Notes: generated from the letters alone by a model not told the origin. Shown: positions 25,846 through 35,420, counted from the first letter of the stretch. The stretch: DNA of 64,000 nucleotides from Nocardia sp. NBC_00403 (GCF_036046055.1 NZ_CP107939.1:2728001-2792000), one strand, 5' to 3'. Numbers and translations are program-made.

Positions 25846-26892
25846 ATGGGAGCGTTCCAGGCCGTCGTCACGACGGGCATCTACTGCCTGCCGCCGTGTC
25901 CGGGACGTCCGCTGCCGTCGAACGTCGTGCCCTTTCCCTCGCAGGCCGGAGCGGAAGCGGCAGGCTTTCGCGCCTGCCACCGCTGTAGGCCGTATCGGGC
26001 CGCGGCCGAACCTGCGCAGACCTCCGAATTGGTGTGCCGCGCCATCGATCTCATTGCCGAGGGCGCGCTGGATGTGGGCAGCGAGGCAGCGCTCGCCGCC
26101 CAGCTCGCGGTGTCGCAGCGGCATCTGCGTCGGATGTTCCACGAACAGGTCGGCGCAACACCCGATCAGCTCGCGCGCTCCCGGCGGGCACATTTCGCCA
26201 GGCGACTGCTGGACGACACCGACCTGTCGGCCACCGATATCGCCTTCGCCGCCGGTTTCGGCAGTCTCCGCCAGTTCAATCGAGTCATGACCGCGACCTT
26301 CCGCGCCGCGCCGCTCGAACTGCGCCGCCGCCGACGCCGTGCGGATCGGCTTGTTGCCGACGGTGGACTCGCCCTCCGTGTGCCGTTGCCCGCACCCGTC
26401 GACCTCGGCCGACGGCTTTCGCAGCTGGCTTGCCACACGATCCGCGGCGTCGAGAAGGCCACGAAGACGGTCTACCGGCGTACGGTGCGCGTCGACGGCG
26501 ATCCGGGAGTGATCGAGATCAGCGCGGCCGGGCCTGCCGATGCGCTGCTGATCGCCCACCTACCGCGTATCGAGGGACTCATCCATCAGGTGGACCAGGT
26601 GCGGCGTTTCCTCGATGGACGCGCGTGGGATCCGTTCGAGGCCGGTGTCCGCGCCATCGTGGCCGACCACGTCGGCGCGGCAGCGGCTCCGGCCGTCCTC
26701 GGTGAAATCGTCACAGAGTACGGCGCACCGGTCGCCGGGCTGGGACAGTTCGGGCTCGGACGCCTGTTCCCGACGCCGGCCGATCTGCGGGAATTCGGCG
26801 GCGTCGACGTCGAGTGCGCGCGGGCTATACGCGACCACAGCCGGCATTTCGGCCCGGAGCGGACGGCAGCCGCTTGTCACGGTGTCCGTTGA
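25846..26892 (+). CDS. Ada-like/AlkA fusion with truncated glycosylase domain
   Basis: 348 residues in the order of the mycobacterial Ada-AlkA fusion (Rv1317c type). The Ada metal-binding domain has Cys14, Cys18, Cys44 and Cys47; one of these accepts methyl groups from DNA phosphotriesters in Ada. An AraC HTH follows (about 60-165, with FAAGFGSLRQFNRV), then the AlkA N-terminal domain from LRVPLPAP and the first part of the glycosylase domain (DPFEAGVRAIVADHVGAAAA). The protein stops after about 90 residues of that domain, so the helix-hairpin-helix and catalytic Asp of AlkA are missing. It may still sense methylation damage. The end overlaps the convergent dehydrogenase by 16 bases. Confidence 0.82.
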   Translation: MGAFQAVVTTGIYCLPPCPGRPLPSNVVPFPSQAGAEAAGFRACHRCRPYRAAAEPAQTSELVCRAIDLIAEGALDVGSEAALAAQLAVSQRHLRRMFHEQVGATPDQLARSRRAHFARRLLDDTDLSATDIAFAAGFGSLRQFNRVMTATFRAAPLELRRRRRRADRLVADGGLALRVPLPAPVDLGRRLSQLACHTIRGVEKATKTVYRRTVRVDGDPGVIEISAAGPADALLIAHLPRIEGLIHQVDQVRRFLDGRAWDPFEAGVRAIVADHVGAAAAPAVLGEIVTEYGAPVAGLGQFGLGRLFPTPADLREFGGVDVECARAIRDHSRHFGPERTAAACHGVR

Positions 26893-28364
26893 TCGCGCAG
26901 CAGTTCGACGACGGTGGCGCGTGCGCCGCGGGTGTGCAGGCTTGCCAATGCCGCGCGGTAGGCGGCGACGAAGCGGGGCTCGTCGATCAGGTTGCCGAAT
27001 ACCGATCGGTCGGAGAGGAATACGGTCGGGTCGTCGCGCTGGCGGCGGGCAAGCGCCATCAGGCGATCGCGCAGCGGATCCACGACATCGATCGGTGCAC
27101 CGCCCTCATCGACTCCTTCGCAGTAGCGTGCCCACCCCGCTATTACTGTTGCGGCGCAAGCTATTGTGCCGTCGGTGGCCAACTGGCTGCGCAGCACCGG
27201 CAGCAGCCACTTCGGTATCCGGTCGGAAGACTCCGCGCACAGCCGGGCCACAGTGTCGCCGATCGCGGCATTGGAGAACCGTTCGATGAGAGTGTCCCGG
27301 TAGGTGTCGAGGTCGATACCGGGGACGGGAAGCAACGTCGGTCGGGCTTCCTCGTCCATATATCTGAGCAGGAACCGCCGGAACGCTTCGTCCTGAACCA
27401 CCTCGTGCACCAGTCGATATCCGGTCAGATGCCCGAGATAACACAGCGCCTGATGGCTGGCGTTCAACATCCGCAGCTTCATCAATTCGTAGGGCGCGAC
27501 GTCTTCGACCAGCTGCACGCCGACCCTGCCGAAATCGGGGCGGCCCAGCGTGAACTTGTCTTCGAGCACCCATTGGAGGAACGGCTCGGTCACCACCGGC
27601 CACCCGTCTTCGATGCCGAAACGGTCGGTGAGCTCGGCCCTCATGGCAGCGGTTGTCGCCGGGGTGATCCGATCGACCATCGAATTCGGAAACGCGCCTT
27701 CGCGGTCCAGCCAGTCCGCCAGTGCCGGATCGCGTAGGCGGGCGAAGGCGGTGAAGCAGTTTCGAGCAACATGGCCGTTACCCTGAATGTTGTCGCACGA
27801 CATGATCGTGAATGGCGCCGTGCCACGTGCCATGCGCCGCGAAAGTGCCTCGGTGACAAGGCCGAACACCGTCGCCGGGACGGCTCCCGGCGCGAGATCG
27901 GCGCGGACGGCAGGATTCGCCGCATCGAACGCGCCGGTGGTCGCGGAGATGTTGTATCCACCCTCGGTGATGGTCAGCGAGACGATGCGAGTGGCCGGGT
28001 CGGCGAGCTTCTCGACGACCGCTTCGGGATCGTCCGGGGCGAAGAGGTACTCGATAATCGAGCCGACGACCCGCGGCGTCCAAGCGCCGTCGGGTTCGGT
28101 GACGCACAGGGTGTACAGGCAGTCCTGCTCGGCCATCACCTCGCTCATCCGGCGATCCTTGGCGAGCACGCCGACCCCGCAGATTCCCCACTCCCGGGCG
28201 GCACCCGATTCGAGGAGCAGGTCGAGATATCGCGCCTGGTGGGCCCGATGAAAGCCGCCGACACCGAAATGCACTATGCCGGTGCGTATTTCGGTGCGTT
28301 CATAAGTGAGTGTCGATATCGCAGCGCCGAGATAGGACAGAGTCTGCGAATTGAGCCCGGTCAT
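26877..28364 (-). CDS. Mannitol dehydrogenase family protein
   Basis: 495-residue long-chain polyol dehydrogenase. The NAD-binding N-terminus contains IVHFGVGGFHRAHQA, the middle CDNIQGNG, and the active-site region KLRMLNASHQALCYLG with the conserved Lys, Asn and His. Enzymes of this length oxidise D-mannitol, D-arabinitol or related polyols to the ketose. It is not in an operon with the sugar importer 2 kb away, though the two could serve the same class of carbon source. Confidence 0.9.
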   Translation of the reverse strand: MTGLNSQTLSYLGAAISTLTYERTEIRTGIVHFGVGGFHRAHQARYLDLLLESGAAREWGICGVGVLAKDRRMSEVMAEQDCLYTLCVTEPDGAWTPRVVGSIIEYLFAPDDPEAVVEKLADPATRIVSLTITEGGYNISATTGAFDAANPAVRADLAPGAVPATVFGLVTEALSRRMARGTAPFTIMSCDNIQGNGHVARNCFTAFARLRDPALADWLDREGAFPNSMVDRITPATTAAMRAELTDRFGIEDGWPVVTEPFLQWVLEDKFTLGRPDFGRVGVQLVEDVAPYELMKLRMLNASHQALCYLGHLTGYRLVHEVVQDEAFRRFLLRYMDEEARPTLLPVPGIDLDTYRDTLIERFSNAAIGDTVARLCAESSDRIPKWLLPVLRSQLATDGTIACAATVIAGWARYCEGVDEGGAPIDVVDPLRDRLMALARRQRDDPTVFLSDRSVFGNLIDEPRFVAAYRAALASLHTRGARATVVELLRDQRTP

Positions 28365-28450
28365 TACCTGAACCGATCCGGTGTCGTCTGCGTCACATAA
28401 TGAATGATAGCGGCCGGTCTGCTACCGAGCTCGGACTGCGCAGCTCGCCG

Positions 28451-28494
28451 GGCGAACCAGGTGTCGCGGGCGCATCCGGCACGCCTGGTTCGCC
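28451..28494 (-). terminator. Hairpin after the WGR gene
   Basis: An 11-base inverted repeat (GGCGAACCAGG / CCTGGTTCGCC) with a 22-base loop lies just past the stop of the WGR gene on its downstream side. No T-tract follows, which is common in actinobacterial terminators. Confidence 0.55.
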
Positions 28495-28501
28495 ACCGGT
28501 G

Positions 28502-29926
28502 TCAGCTCAATCGCCGGATATCGCCACGGACCCGGTAGAAGCCGCCGCGTGCCGACTCGGCGACGGCATCGACGACGTAGCGAACGCCCGCTTCGCGAAT
28601 ATCGCGGGGGAACTGGACGTTCCAGGCGCGTTGGTAGCCGGGAGACACGACATGCACCCGCAGATTGCCGCCGTCCTCGACGCACTCCACGACGATGCCG
28701 GAGCCCGCGTCCACGGCCACTTCGACGGTCCTGCTCGGAGTTACGGCGGAGATCTCCGGCGCTTTGACCGACAGCGTCTCGGGCAGGACGCCCTGCTCCG
28801 CATTGTGGATGGCCGCCTCGCTGACGTCGAGGCAGGCCAGCGTTCCGTTCGTGGTGACCAGGTACAGCTTGTCGTCGTGGTACTGCATGGAGTACGCCGA
28901 ACCGCAGCCGGTGGCCAGTTTCCACAGGCGTTGACCGCTGGAATCGAAGCAGTAGACCGAGGAGTAGTTGTCACCGGCGAAGACGTAGCGGCCGTCCGGC
29001 GAAGTGGCGCAGGAGAATACGGCGGCATCGCACTGATAGGAGCGTTCGGATCGGCCGTTCTTCGCCACCATCCGCACCTGGCGGGTGCTGGTGCCCGCGT
29101 AGACCGCGTCGGTCTCCTGCCAGCCGAACAGGACCGGGCCGCCGGTGCGGACATGCCACTGGTGGTTTCCGGTGGTGAGACCATATTTGGTGACGCCGTC
29201 GGAATGGCCGTGATAGACGCCGTCCTGGTCGATGCGCACCATCCAGCCCGAGTTCCCGGTGCTACGCCGAGTCCAGAGCGACTCCTCTTCGTGGTCGATC
29301 ACGGTGATGCCGCCGTCTCGATCGGAGACGCCGAGGATGCCGTCGTGGATGTCGAGCCAGTAGATGTCGACATCGGCGGCGATGTCGTATGCGGCGCGCG
29401 GCACCTTGCCGGAAAGGTCGTACACCCTGCCGTCGTCGCATCCGGCATAGATCCAGAAATCATCCGCCACAATGCATTTCACGGCATCGGGCAGACGGAA
29501 GCGGCCGGTTACGTCGCCGGCAGGTGTCAAGGTGAACACGTCGCCGTGCTCGTTGCCGACCCAGCAGCGGTGCTCGTCGACGAAGATGCCGAACGCGGCC
29601 GCGCCCGAGTCGAAGGTCCACAGCACCGGCGCCGACTTTGCGGTGGAGCGCTGGCTGACGATCGCGCGCCGGGTGACCGGGCGCTTGGTTCGCGCACCCA
29701 TCACCGCGGGCGCATAGCCTCGCCGCACCTTCGCGCCGACCTTCTTCGCGGCGGCGGCGGCCGCTTTCTCCGCGGTGGTAAAGGAACTCACCTGTATTTG
29801 CCCCTGGTCGCCGATGCGCCCGTACCGAATGGTCACCTCGGTGCCCGTCACGGCGACTTCGTAGAACTTGTGTGCCGAACCGCCGTCTTCGGACAGTTCG
29901 AGATAGGTAGTGCCCCCGATGGTCAT
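28502..29926 (-). CDS. WGR-domain protein with beta-propeller
   Basis: 474 residues. The N-terminus is a WGR domain (YLELSEDGGSAHKFYEVAV, then VTIRYGRIGDQGQ), a module often found in DNA-repair and poly(ADP-ribose)-related proteins. A basic linker (about 75-110) leads to a PQQ-like or WD-type propeller made of repeated blades such as GNEHGDVFTL and AGDNYSSVYCFD. No signal peptide is seen, so it is cytoplasmic. The ATG at 29926 matches the family start as I remember it; a start at 29989 adds 21 residues. Confidence 0.82.
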   Translation of the reverse strand: MTIGGTTYLELSEDGGSAHKFYEVAVTGTEVTIRYGRIGDQGQIQVSSFTTAEKAAAAAAKKVGAKVRRGYAPAVMGARTKRPVTRRAIVSQRSTAKSAPVLWTFDSGAAAFGIFVDEHRCWVGNEHGDVFTLTPAGDVTGRFRLPDAVKCIVADDFWIYAGCDDGRVYDLSGKVPRAAYDIAADVDIYWLDIHDGILGVSDRDGGITVIDHEEESLWTRRSTGNSGWMVRIDQDGVYHGHSDGVTKYGLTTGNHQWHVRTGGPVLFGWQETDAVYAGTSTRQVRMVAKNGRSERSYQCDAAVFSCATSPDGRYVFAGDNYSSVYCFDSSGQRLWKLATGCGSAYSMQYHDDKLYLVTTNGTLACLDVSEAAIHNAEQGVLPETLSVKAPEISAVTPSRTVEVAVDAGSGIVVECVEDGGNLRVHVVSPGYQRAWNVQFPRDIREAGVRYVVDAVAESARGGFYRVRGDIRRLS

Positions 29927-30103
29927 CGCATAGCCCCGCTTTTTTCGTGAGATCAGAACATCTCGAAAGTTAGCAAGGGGCACCGACATTCCCGTGTGAC
30001 CACCTGCGGCCGACTCGTCATCGGCGTGCGGCCCTGGGTAGGTGGCAATGACGTACCCGGCGTTGTATGGGGCGGGGTGCAGGAGCGATCGAGCGGGCTT
30101 CGG

Positions 30104-30700
30104 CTAGCGGGTGCCGCGCGCGTTGTAGACGGTGAGCCCCTGCTCGGCAGCCATCCGGCCGTAGGCGGCGAAAACCTCGAGTGCCTGCTCGCGCGACACA
30201 TCGGAGACCACCTCGATACCGCGGTCGTGGAACTGCTCGGCCCAGTCCTCGCGCATCGGGCCCTCGTCGAAGCCGGTCAGCTGCTCCAGCTCCGGTCCTG
30301 CACCGGCAACGACCAGGCGTTTCACTCTCGACCACAGGGCGGCGCCATAACACTGGGCGCACGGCCGCCAGTTGACGACGAGCTCACGGTTCGGAGCGCC
30401 CGCCGCACCGAGATCCCAGCCCCCGATCCGGGTCTGAGCGAGTGACAGTGCGACGACCTCGGCGTGCGCCGCCGAAAGACCGCTGGCAAGAACGAGATTG
30501 ACGCCCGCCGAGACGACTTCGCCGGTATCGGTGTCGACGACGAGTGCAGCGAACGGGCCGCCGGAGCCTTCGGCCGGGTTACGTGCGGCGAGCTTGTGCA
30601 CCAACGACATTCGTTCCTCGTCGGTGCTCAGCGTGTCGGGCGTCGCGCGCAGCTCGTCGAAGACCCAGTCCGGCACGGTGACGCCGTAGGAGCGCGGCAT
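30104..30700 (-). CDS. Nucleoside/guanine deaminase family protein
   Basis: 198 residues with the cytidine-deaminase-like zinc site: the His and proton-shuttling Glu in AAHAEVVAL, and two Cys in RPCAQCYGA. The larger size and N-terminal helices resemble guanine deaminase-type or other nucleoside deaminases acting on small molecules. The ATG at 30700 lies 52 bases after the stop of the L,D-transpeptidase gene on the same strand, so the two may share a transcript without a clear functional link. Confidence 0.85.
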   Translation of the reverse strand: MPRSYGVTVPDWVFDELRATPDTLSTDEERMSLVHKLAARNPAEGSGGPFAALVVDTDTGEVVSAGVNLVLASGLSAAHAEVVALSLAQTRIGGWDLGAAGAPNRELVVNWRPCAQCYGAALWSRVKRLVVAGAGPELEQLTGFDEGPMREDWAEQFHDRGIEVVSDVSREQALEVFAAYGRMAAEQGLTVYNARGTR

Positions 30701-30752
30701 GGTCGAGACGTCCAAGTCGGTGCCCTTCCGCTCGAAGCTGCGGCCGACGAGC

Positions 30753-31970
30753 TCAGTGCAGTGCGCTGCCCTGCTGCCACTGGTCCCACGGCAGGCCCCA
30801 GTCGCCGTTCTGCCAGACCTCGAGCGGCGCACCACCGGTATTGCGGACCTCGACGATGTCGCCGGGTGCCGCGAAGTTGAAGAACCACTGCGCGTTCGCG
30901 GGGCTGAGGTTGAGGCAGCCGTGCGAAGTGTTCGTGTTGCCCTGGGCCCACACACTGGACGCCAGCTCGTGCAGATAGATGCCGTCGGTGCTGATCCGGG
31001 TCGCCCAGTTGATGGACTCTTTGTAGCCCAACCGCGAGTTGACCGGCAGCCCGAAGGTGGAGGAGTCCATGATCACCGGGTTGGCCTTGTTCATGACCGT
31101 GTACACGCCGGGCTGGGTCCAGAACGTGATCGTCTTGCCGCCGACGACCTCGCTGCCGCCCATGCCCATCGAGGTCGGCATGGTGCGGATCAGATTGCCG
31201 TTTTCGAAGACCTGGACCTGCTTGGTGTTGTCGTCGGCGATCGACACATGGGAGGGTCCGATGGTGAAGGAGGTTTTGCTGTCCTCCTGGCCGAACAGGC
31301 CCTTGCCGAGTTCGGCGCCGAAGATGTTCGCCGCGACGGTCACCTTGGTACCCGGCGCGTAATACTGCTGCGGGCGCCAGTGCGCATTGCGGTTGTCGAC
31401 CCAGTACCACGAGCCTTCGACGACAGGGGTGGTCGTCACCACCAGCCGTTTCTCCGCGGCGGCCCGATCGGGGATGTCCTCGTCGAAGTGCGCGACGATG
31501 ACGGTGCCGACGCCGAAGGTGCCACCGTCTGTCAACGGGGTGCCGGCGGTGGTGTTCAGATACGCCTTGGTCTGGTTGTTCGGGGTCAGCGTGGAGAAGG
31601 TCGCTGTGGTCGGACCCGTGCGGCCGGTGATCGTGAGCGCCTCGGCGGTGACGGTGTAGGTGTGGCCGTAGCCGAGCGGCTCGGCGGGCTTCCAGGCGGT
31701 CTTGTCCGGGGTCAGGATCCCCTCGACAGCTTTGCCCTGCTCGTTCGTCATGGTCACCGAGGTCAACTGACCGTCGCCCGCGCTCACCCGGACCGGGCCG
31801 AGCGGGTCGACCTTGCTCGCGCCGTCCCCCGGACTGATGGAGATCCCGGCGGGTGCCTGCTCGGCGGGTCCTGTCGCCTGCGGTGCAGACGAAGAACACG
31901 CGGCAACGACCAGAGCCGTCACCAACACAACACCCGCGGCAACACTCGATCGGAAGCGGCGACTCGACAT
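30753..31970 (-). CDS. L,D-transpeptidase lipoprotein, LdtMt2-like
   Basis: 405 residues. The lipobox VAAC places Cys25 at the membrane. Two immunoglobulin-like domains (about 40-250) precede a YkuD catalytic domain (about 250-375), where the motif SHGCLNL carries the active-site Cys352. It forms 3-3 cross-links in peptidoglycan and is the target of carbapenems in Mycobacterium. The C-terminal extension with three tryptophans in QNGDWGLPWDQW is also seen in LdtMt2. An AGGAGATCC ribosome site precedes the ATG. The LCP gene upstream also acts on the cell wall. Confidence 0.93.
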   Translation of the reverse strand: MSSRRFRSSVAAGVVLVTALVVAACSSSAPQATGPAEQAPAGISISPGDGASKVDPLGPVRVSAGDGQLTSVTMTNEQGKAVEGILTPDKTAWKPAEPLGYGHTYTVTAEALTITGRTGPTTATFSTLTPNNQTKAYLNTTAGTPLTDGGTFGVGTVIVAHFDEDIPDRAAAEKRLVVTTTPVVEGSWYWVDNRNAHWRPQQYYAPGTKVTVAANIFGAELGKGLFGQEDSKTSFTIGPSHVSIADDNTKQVQVFENGNLIRTMPTSMGMGGSEVVGGKTITFWTQPGVYTVMNKANPVIMDSSTFGLPVNSRLGYKESINWATRISTDGIYLHELASSVWAQGNTNTSHGCLNLSPANAQWFFNFAAPGDIVEVRNTGGAPLEVWQNGDWGLPWDQWQQGSALH

Positions 31971-32088
31971 GGATCTCCTATATATCGCCGTACATTCCCA
32001 GCGGCGCAGCTCTGGTTACTGTCCCCATCCGTAGTTTACCGGCCGCTGAGGGCTGCCTTTGCCGTCGACAACCGCCCTGAACGATGAC

Positions 32089-33822
32089 TTAGTTCACACA
32101 GGGCACCGTGCTGCCGATCTGGGTCGCGACCGGCCTGCCCGAGTCGGGGACGGGCAGATCCGGTGCGATGGTCGGCGCGGCCGAGGCTGTGGCCGAGGCC
32201 GGGGTCAGCTCGGTGGGCATCGAGAAATCACTGCCGATGACGACCGTGATGTGGTCGGTCGCGGTGGCCGGCGAGGCCGTCGCGGTCAGTCCGAGGGTTT
32301 CGGCCAGCTGGGTGGCATCGGCCTCGGCGCCGGGCCCGTAGCTGATGGTGGATGCAGAACCGTCGGCGTAGGTGCCGTTGCCCACCGCGCCCGGCCGGTA
32401 GCCGCGCGTGGCGAGTGCGGCGGAGAGCTTGGCGGCCTGACCGGTTCGGCCGCTCGCATTGTGGACGTCGACGGTGCTCGTCGGGCGGCGGGCCGGGGTC
32501 GGCTGCGCCGCGTCGAAGCCGAAGGCGGCCCGCACTTCTTTCTTGATGGCGACCGGATCGACAACGTTGACGTCCTGGCCGTCGACATTGTCGTAGCGCA
32601 GCACTGGCAGGGTGCGGAACTCGACCGACATCGAGCCCGCGGACCCGAGGTCGCGGGCGAAATCGAGCAGGTCCCAGCCGCCCGACAGCACCACGTCGCG
32701 ATGGGCGACCTCCATCAGCTCCGACAGCTTGCCGAGGTTTGTCAGGGTGCCGGTGTCCCTCATCGACTTGGCGACCGAGGTGAGAAAGGCCTGCTGACGA
32801 TGGGTGCGGTCGAGATCGCCGTTTTCCAGGCCGTGCCGCTGGCGAACGAAGGCGAGTGCGTCGGAGCCGTTCAAGTGCTGCGGGCCCGCGGGAAAGGACG
32901 CGCCGGAGTAGTAGCTGTCGTCGACCGCGTGATTCAGACAGACATCGACACCGCCGAGCGCGGTCGCCAAGTCGTAGAAACCGGCGAGCGATATTTCGGC
33001 GAACCGGTCGATGGGCACGCCGACGAGGTTGCGGACGGTCTGCACAATGGACGCGCGGCCCGCCTCGCGGCCCTGTCGCTCCAGCGTGACCTGGTCCTTT
33101 TCGCCGTTGTTGATCAGCTTGGCCTGGGCGGCGGCCTTTTTCAGGCCGTAGGCCTCCTTGATTTTGGCGTGGTCGTAGCCAGGAATGCCCGACACCGCGA
33201 CGTAGTCGTCGCGCGGGATGGAGAAGGCGACGATCTTCTTCATATCTGCCGGAATGTGCAGCAGAATCAGCGAATTCGCGTTGTATCCACCGTTGTCGCC
33301 GTCGCCCGCGTGTAACTGGTCGAGGATTGCCTTGGGTAGGTCGTTGCCGTTCAGGTCTTTTCGAGTGTCCAGGCCGATCAGCAGGATATTCATGTCGCCA
33401 CCCGGCGAACGCGGTGCGTCTTCGGGGATGGCTTCGGTGCGGGTGAAGCCGTGCTCGAAATCGGTCTTGGCGGACCAGGCGAATCCGGTGCCGGACAGGA
33501 CAGCGAGCGCGGCGGCGCAGGCGACCGCTCGGGTCGCGAGCTGCGCGGCGCGGCGACCACGTCGTGGGGGTTCGGTGGCTCGACGAGCCCGTGGCGCGGG
33601 TTCGGCCGCGTGCCGCCATCGCGGGGACTGTGCCGCACGCCGGTGCGCCGCCTGCCGGTGCCGGGAGCGCGGCGGGCGCTGCGGCCATCGGCCGTCGACC
33701 TCGGCGCCGGGAACAGTGTCGTCGTCCATCATTGCGGCAGCCTTCGTGGCCGGGTCATTCGTCGCCGCCTCAACTTTCGTCTCGACTCGTTCGACACTGC
33801 GCACGAGCCGGTGGCTGACCAT
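32089..33822 (-). CDS. LytR-CpsA-Psr (LCP) family cell-wall ligase
   Basis: 577 residues. A basic cytoplasmic head (1-98) with a histidine/arginine-rich stretch is followed by a membrane anchor, then an LCP domain (about 140-330) with DMNILLIGLDTR, SIPRDDYV and FVRQRHGLENGDLDRTHRQQ. Arg and Asp residues in these motifs bind the polyprenyl pyrophosphate. A LytR_C domain follows (about 450-525). In Mycobacteriales LCP proteins join arabinogalactan to peptidoglycan. The chain ends in a low-complexity Pro/Ala/Ser tail with one Cys. Confidence 0.92.
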   Translation of the reverse strand: MVSHRLVRSVERVETKVEAATNDPATKAAAMMDDDTVPGAEVDGRWPQRPPRSRHRQAAHRRAAQSPRWRHAAEPAPRARRATEPPRRGRRAAQLATRAVACAAALAVLSGTGFAWSAKTDFEHGFTRTEAIPEDAPRSPGGDMNILLIGLDTRKDLNGNDLPKAILDQLHAGDGDNGGYNANSLILLHIPADMKKIVAFSIPRDDYVAVSGIPGYDHAKIKEAYGLKKAAAQAKLINNGEKDQVTLERQGREAGRASIVQTVRNLVGVPIDRFAEISLAGFYDLATALGGVDVCLNHAVDDSYYSGASFPAGPQHLNGSDALAFVRQRHGLENGDLDRTHRQQAFLTSVAKSMRDTGTLTNLGKLSELMEVAHRDVVLSGGWDLLDFARDLGSAGSMSVEFRTLPVLRYDNVDGQDVNVVDPVAIKKEVRAAFGFDAAQPTPARRPTSTVDVHNASGRTGQAAKLSAALATRGYRPGAVGNGTYADGSASTISYGPGAEADATQLAETLGLTATASPATATDHITVVIGSDFSMPTELTPASATASAAPTIAPDLPVPDSGRPVATQIGSTVPCVN

Positions 33823-34166
33823 CCGCGGATGGTTGCCACACTCGATCGATCCAGTGTCACCCGGTCCTGCGATCGTGGCAAGAATCGGACACTGCGCGAG
33901 CGACGGCCTTATGCGGTGCGCACGCCGCTGTCGAAATCACCGTCGAGCAAGGCCGCGCCGAGTGTCGTCACCTCGTCGCCGCGCCCGAACGCCTCGGCGG
34001 CATTCTGTAAAGCGTAGGAACGGCCGACGGTGCGCGCACCCACATTCGGCTGGGGCCGAAACACCCGGCGTGGTCGGTAGCAACCGCCAATCGGCGCCGG
34101 GCTCCACGAGTGGGGCTCGGCGCCGATCGGAAGCCGTTGCGGCGGATTCGGCTTCGAGAGGATTGA
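33823..34166. other. Intergenic region between the LCP and YceI genes
   Basis: 344 bases. It contains a strong terminator hairpin for the YceI gene (34090-34127) and a short reverse-strand open frame ending at 33909 whose peptide closes with DGDFDSGVRTA. That frame has no convincing start and I do not call it a gene. Nothing else is visible. Confidence 0.5.
34090..34127 (-). terminator. Terminator hairpin after the YceI gene
   Basis: Sixteen-base arms (ATCGGCGCCGGGCTCC and its complement with two G-U type mismatches) around a 6-base loop, about 40 bases beyond the YceI stop. Strong hairpin without a T-tract. Confidence 0.7.
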
Positions 34167-34715
34167 TCAGCCCTGCAGGCCGACCTCGACCTCGAGGGTG
34201 AGGGTGATCTTGTCGCCGATCACGGCGCCGCCGTCGGGCAGCGGCATGTCGATGGTGATGCCGAAGTCCCGGCGGTTGATCACGGTCTTGGCCTCGAAGC
34301 CTGCGACCGGGCCGTTGCCCATACCCGGGTTGACGCCGAGGAACTCGACGTCCAGGGAGACCGGCTTGGTGACGCCGCGGATGGTGAAGTTGCCGTCCAC
34401 CACGAAGCCGTTGCCGTTGACACGGAATCCGGTCGAGGAGAACGTCGCGACGGGGAAGTCCGCGGCGTGGAAGAAGTCCGCGGTGCGCAGGTGGCCGTCG
34501 CGCTGCTCGTTGTCGGTGGTCACCGAGTCGACGCGGATCTCGGCATCGGCTTGCGCGGTGCCGTCCTCATTGATGACCAGCTTGCCGGAGAAGTCGGCGA
34601 AGCGGCCGCGCACCTTGCTCACCATGAGGTGGCGAACCGAGAAGCCGAGGGTGGAGTGGGCGGAGTCGATCGCCCAGGTGCCTGCGGTCAGGGCGTTGGC
34701 GGTGTTGGTTGTCAT
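34167..34715 (-). CDS. YceI-family lipid-binding-type protein
   Basis: 182 residues. The fold markers are WAIDSAHSTLGFSVRHLMVSKVRGRFADFSG near the start (read in two parts), VTTDNEQRDGHLRTADFF, and GNFTIRGVTKPV. YceI proteins form a lipocalin-like barrel binding isoprenoid chains; many are periplasmic, but this one has no signal peptide, as is usual in actinobacteria. An AGGAG ribosome site precedes the ATG at 34715. It is followed by a hairpin terminator. Confidence 0.92.
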   Translation of the reverse strand: MTTNTANALTAGTWAIDSAHSTLGFSVRHLMVSKVRGRFADFSGKLVINEDGTAQADAEIRVDSVTTDNEQRDGHLRTADFFHAADFPVATFSSTGFRVNGNGFVVDGNFTIRGVTKPVSLDVEFLGVNPGMGNGPVAGFEAKTVINRRDFGITIDMPLPDGGAVIGDKITLTLEVEVGLQG

Positions 34716-34808
34716 GCTGTCTCCTAATATGGTTGATTTTTCAATTACTGCGGTGTGAACAGGTGTCCAGCGGTGGTGCTGGGGGGCGGTGCGCCGTTGC
34801 ACCGGTGG

Positions 34809-35420
34809 TCAGCTCGCGGTGCCTCCGAGCAATTGCGCGAACGGCACCGGCTCGTCATAGGGATCGGACGGGCGGTCATGGCGAGCTGTGGCCAGTGCAT
34901 CAGCGAATTCCACTGCTGCACGGTCGATTCGGGCGCTGAGTCCGTCTGCGTCCGCGGACGCCCAGTCTTCGGAGGCCGCGTACACCGAGGTCGGCACTAC
35001 GACCGAGCGCAGATAGGTGAACATCGGCCGCACGGCGTGCTCGAGTGCGAGCGAGTGGCGGGCGGTGCCGCCGGTCGCGCCGATGAGCACCGGCATTCCG
35101 GTGAGCGAATCCGGCTCCAGCACGTCGAAGAAGGTCTTGAACAGGCCGCTGTAGGAGGCATTGAAGATCGGTGTCACGGCGATGATGCCGTCCGCGTCCA
35201 CAACCGTGCCGATCGTCTCCCGGAGACCGGCCGCCGGGAACCCGGTCACCAGGTTATTGGCCAAATCGAGGGCGTGGTCCCGTAATTCGATGACATCGAA
35301 CTGCACGGCCCGACCGGACGCCGTCAGCGCCCGATCGGCCGCCGCTGCGAGGCGATCGGCAAGCAGCCGCGTCGAGGACGGTTGCGCCAGCCCGGCCGAG
35401 ATGACGGCGATGCGAGTCAC
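34809..35420 (-). CDS. NADPH-dependent FMN reductase (CE1759 type)
   Basis: 203 residues of the flavodoxin-like NADPH-dependent FMN reductase family, with AVISAGLAQPSSTRLLADRL at the N-terminus and VTPIFNASYSGLFKTFFDVL around the flavin site. Its ATG overlaps the stop of the LLM gene (ATGA, 35417-35420). The pair looks like a two-component monooxygenase, with this protein supplying reduced FMN. The natural substrate is unknown. Confidence 0.9.
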   Translation of the reverse strand: MTRIAVISAGLAQPSSTRLLADRLAAAADRALTASGRAVQFDVIELRDHALDLANNLVTGFPAAGLRETIGTVVDADGIIAVTPIFNASYSGLFKTFFDVLEPDSLTGMPVLIGATGGTARHSLALEHAVRPMFTYLRSVVVPTSVYAASEDWASADADGLSARIDRAAVEFADALATARHDRPSDPYDEPVPFAQLLGGTAS

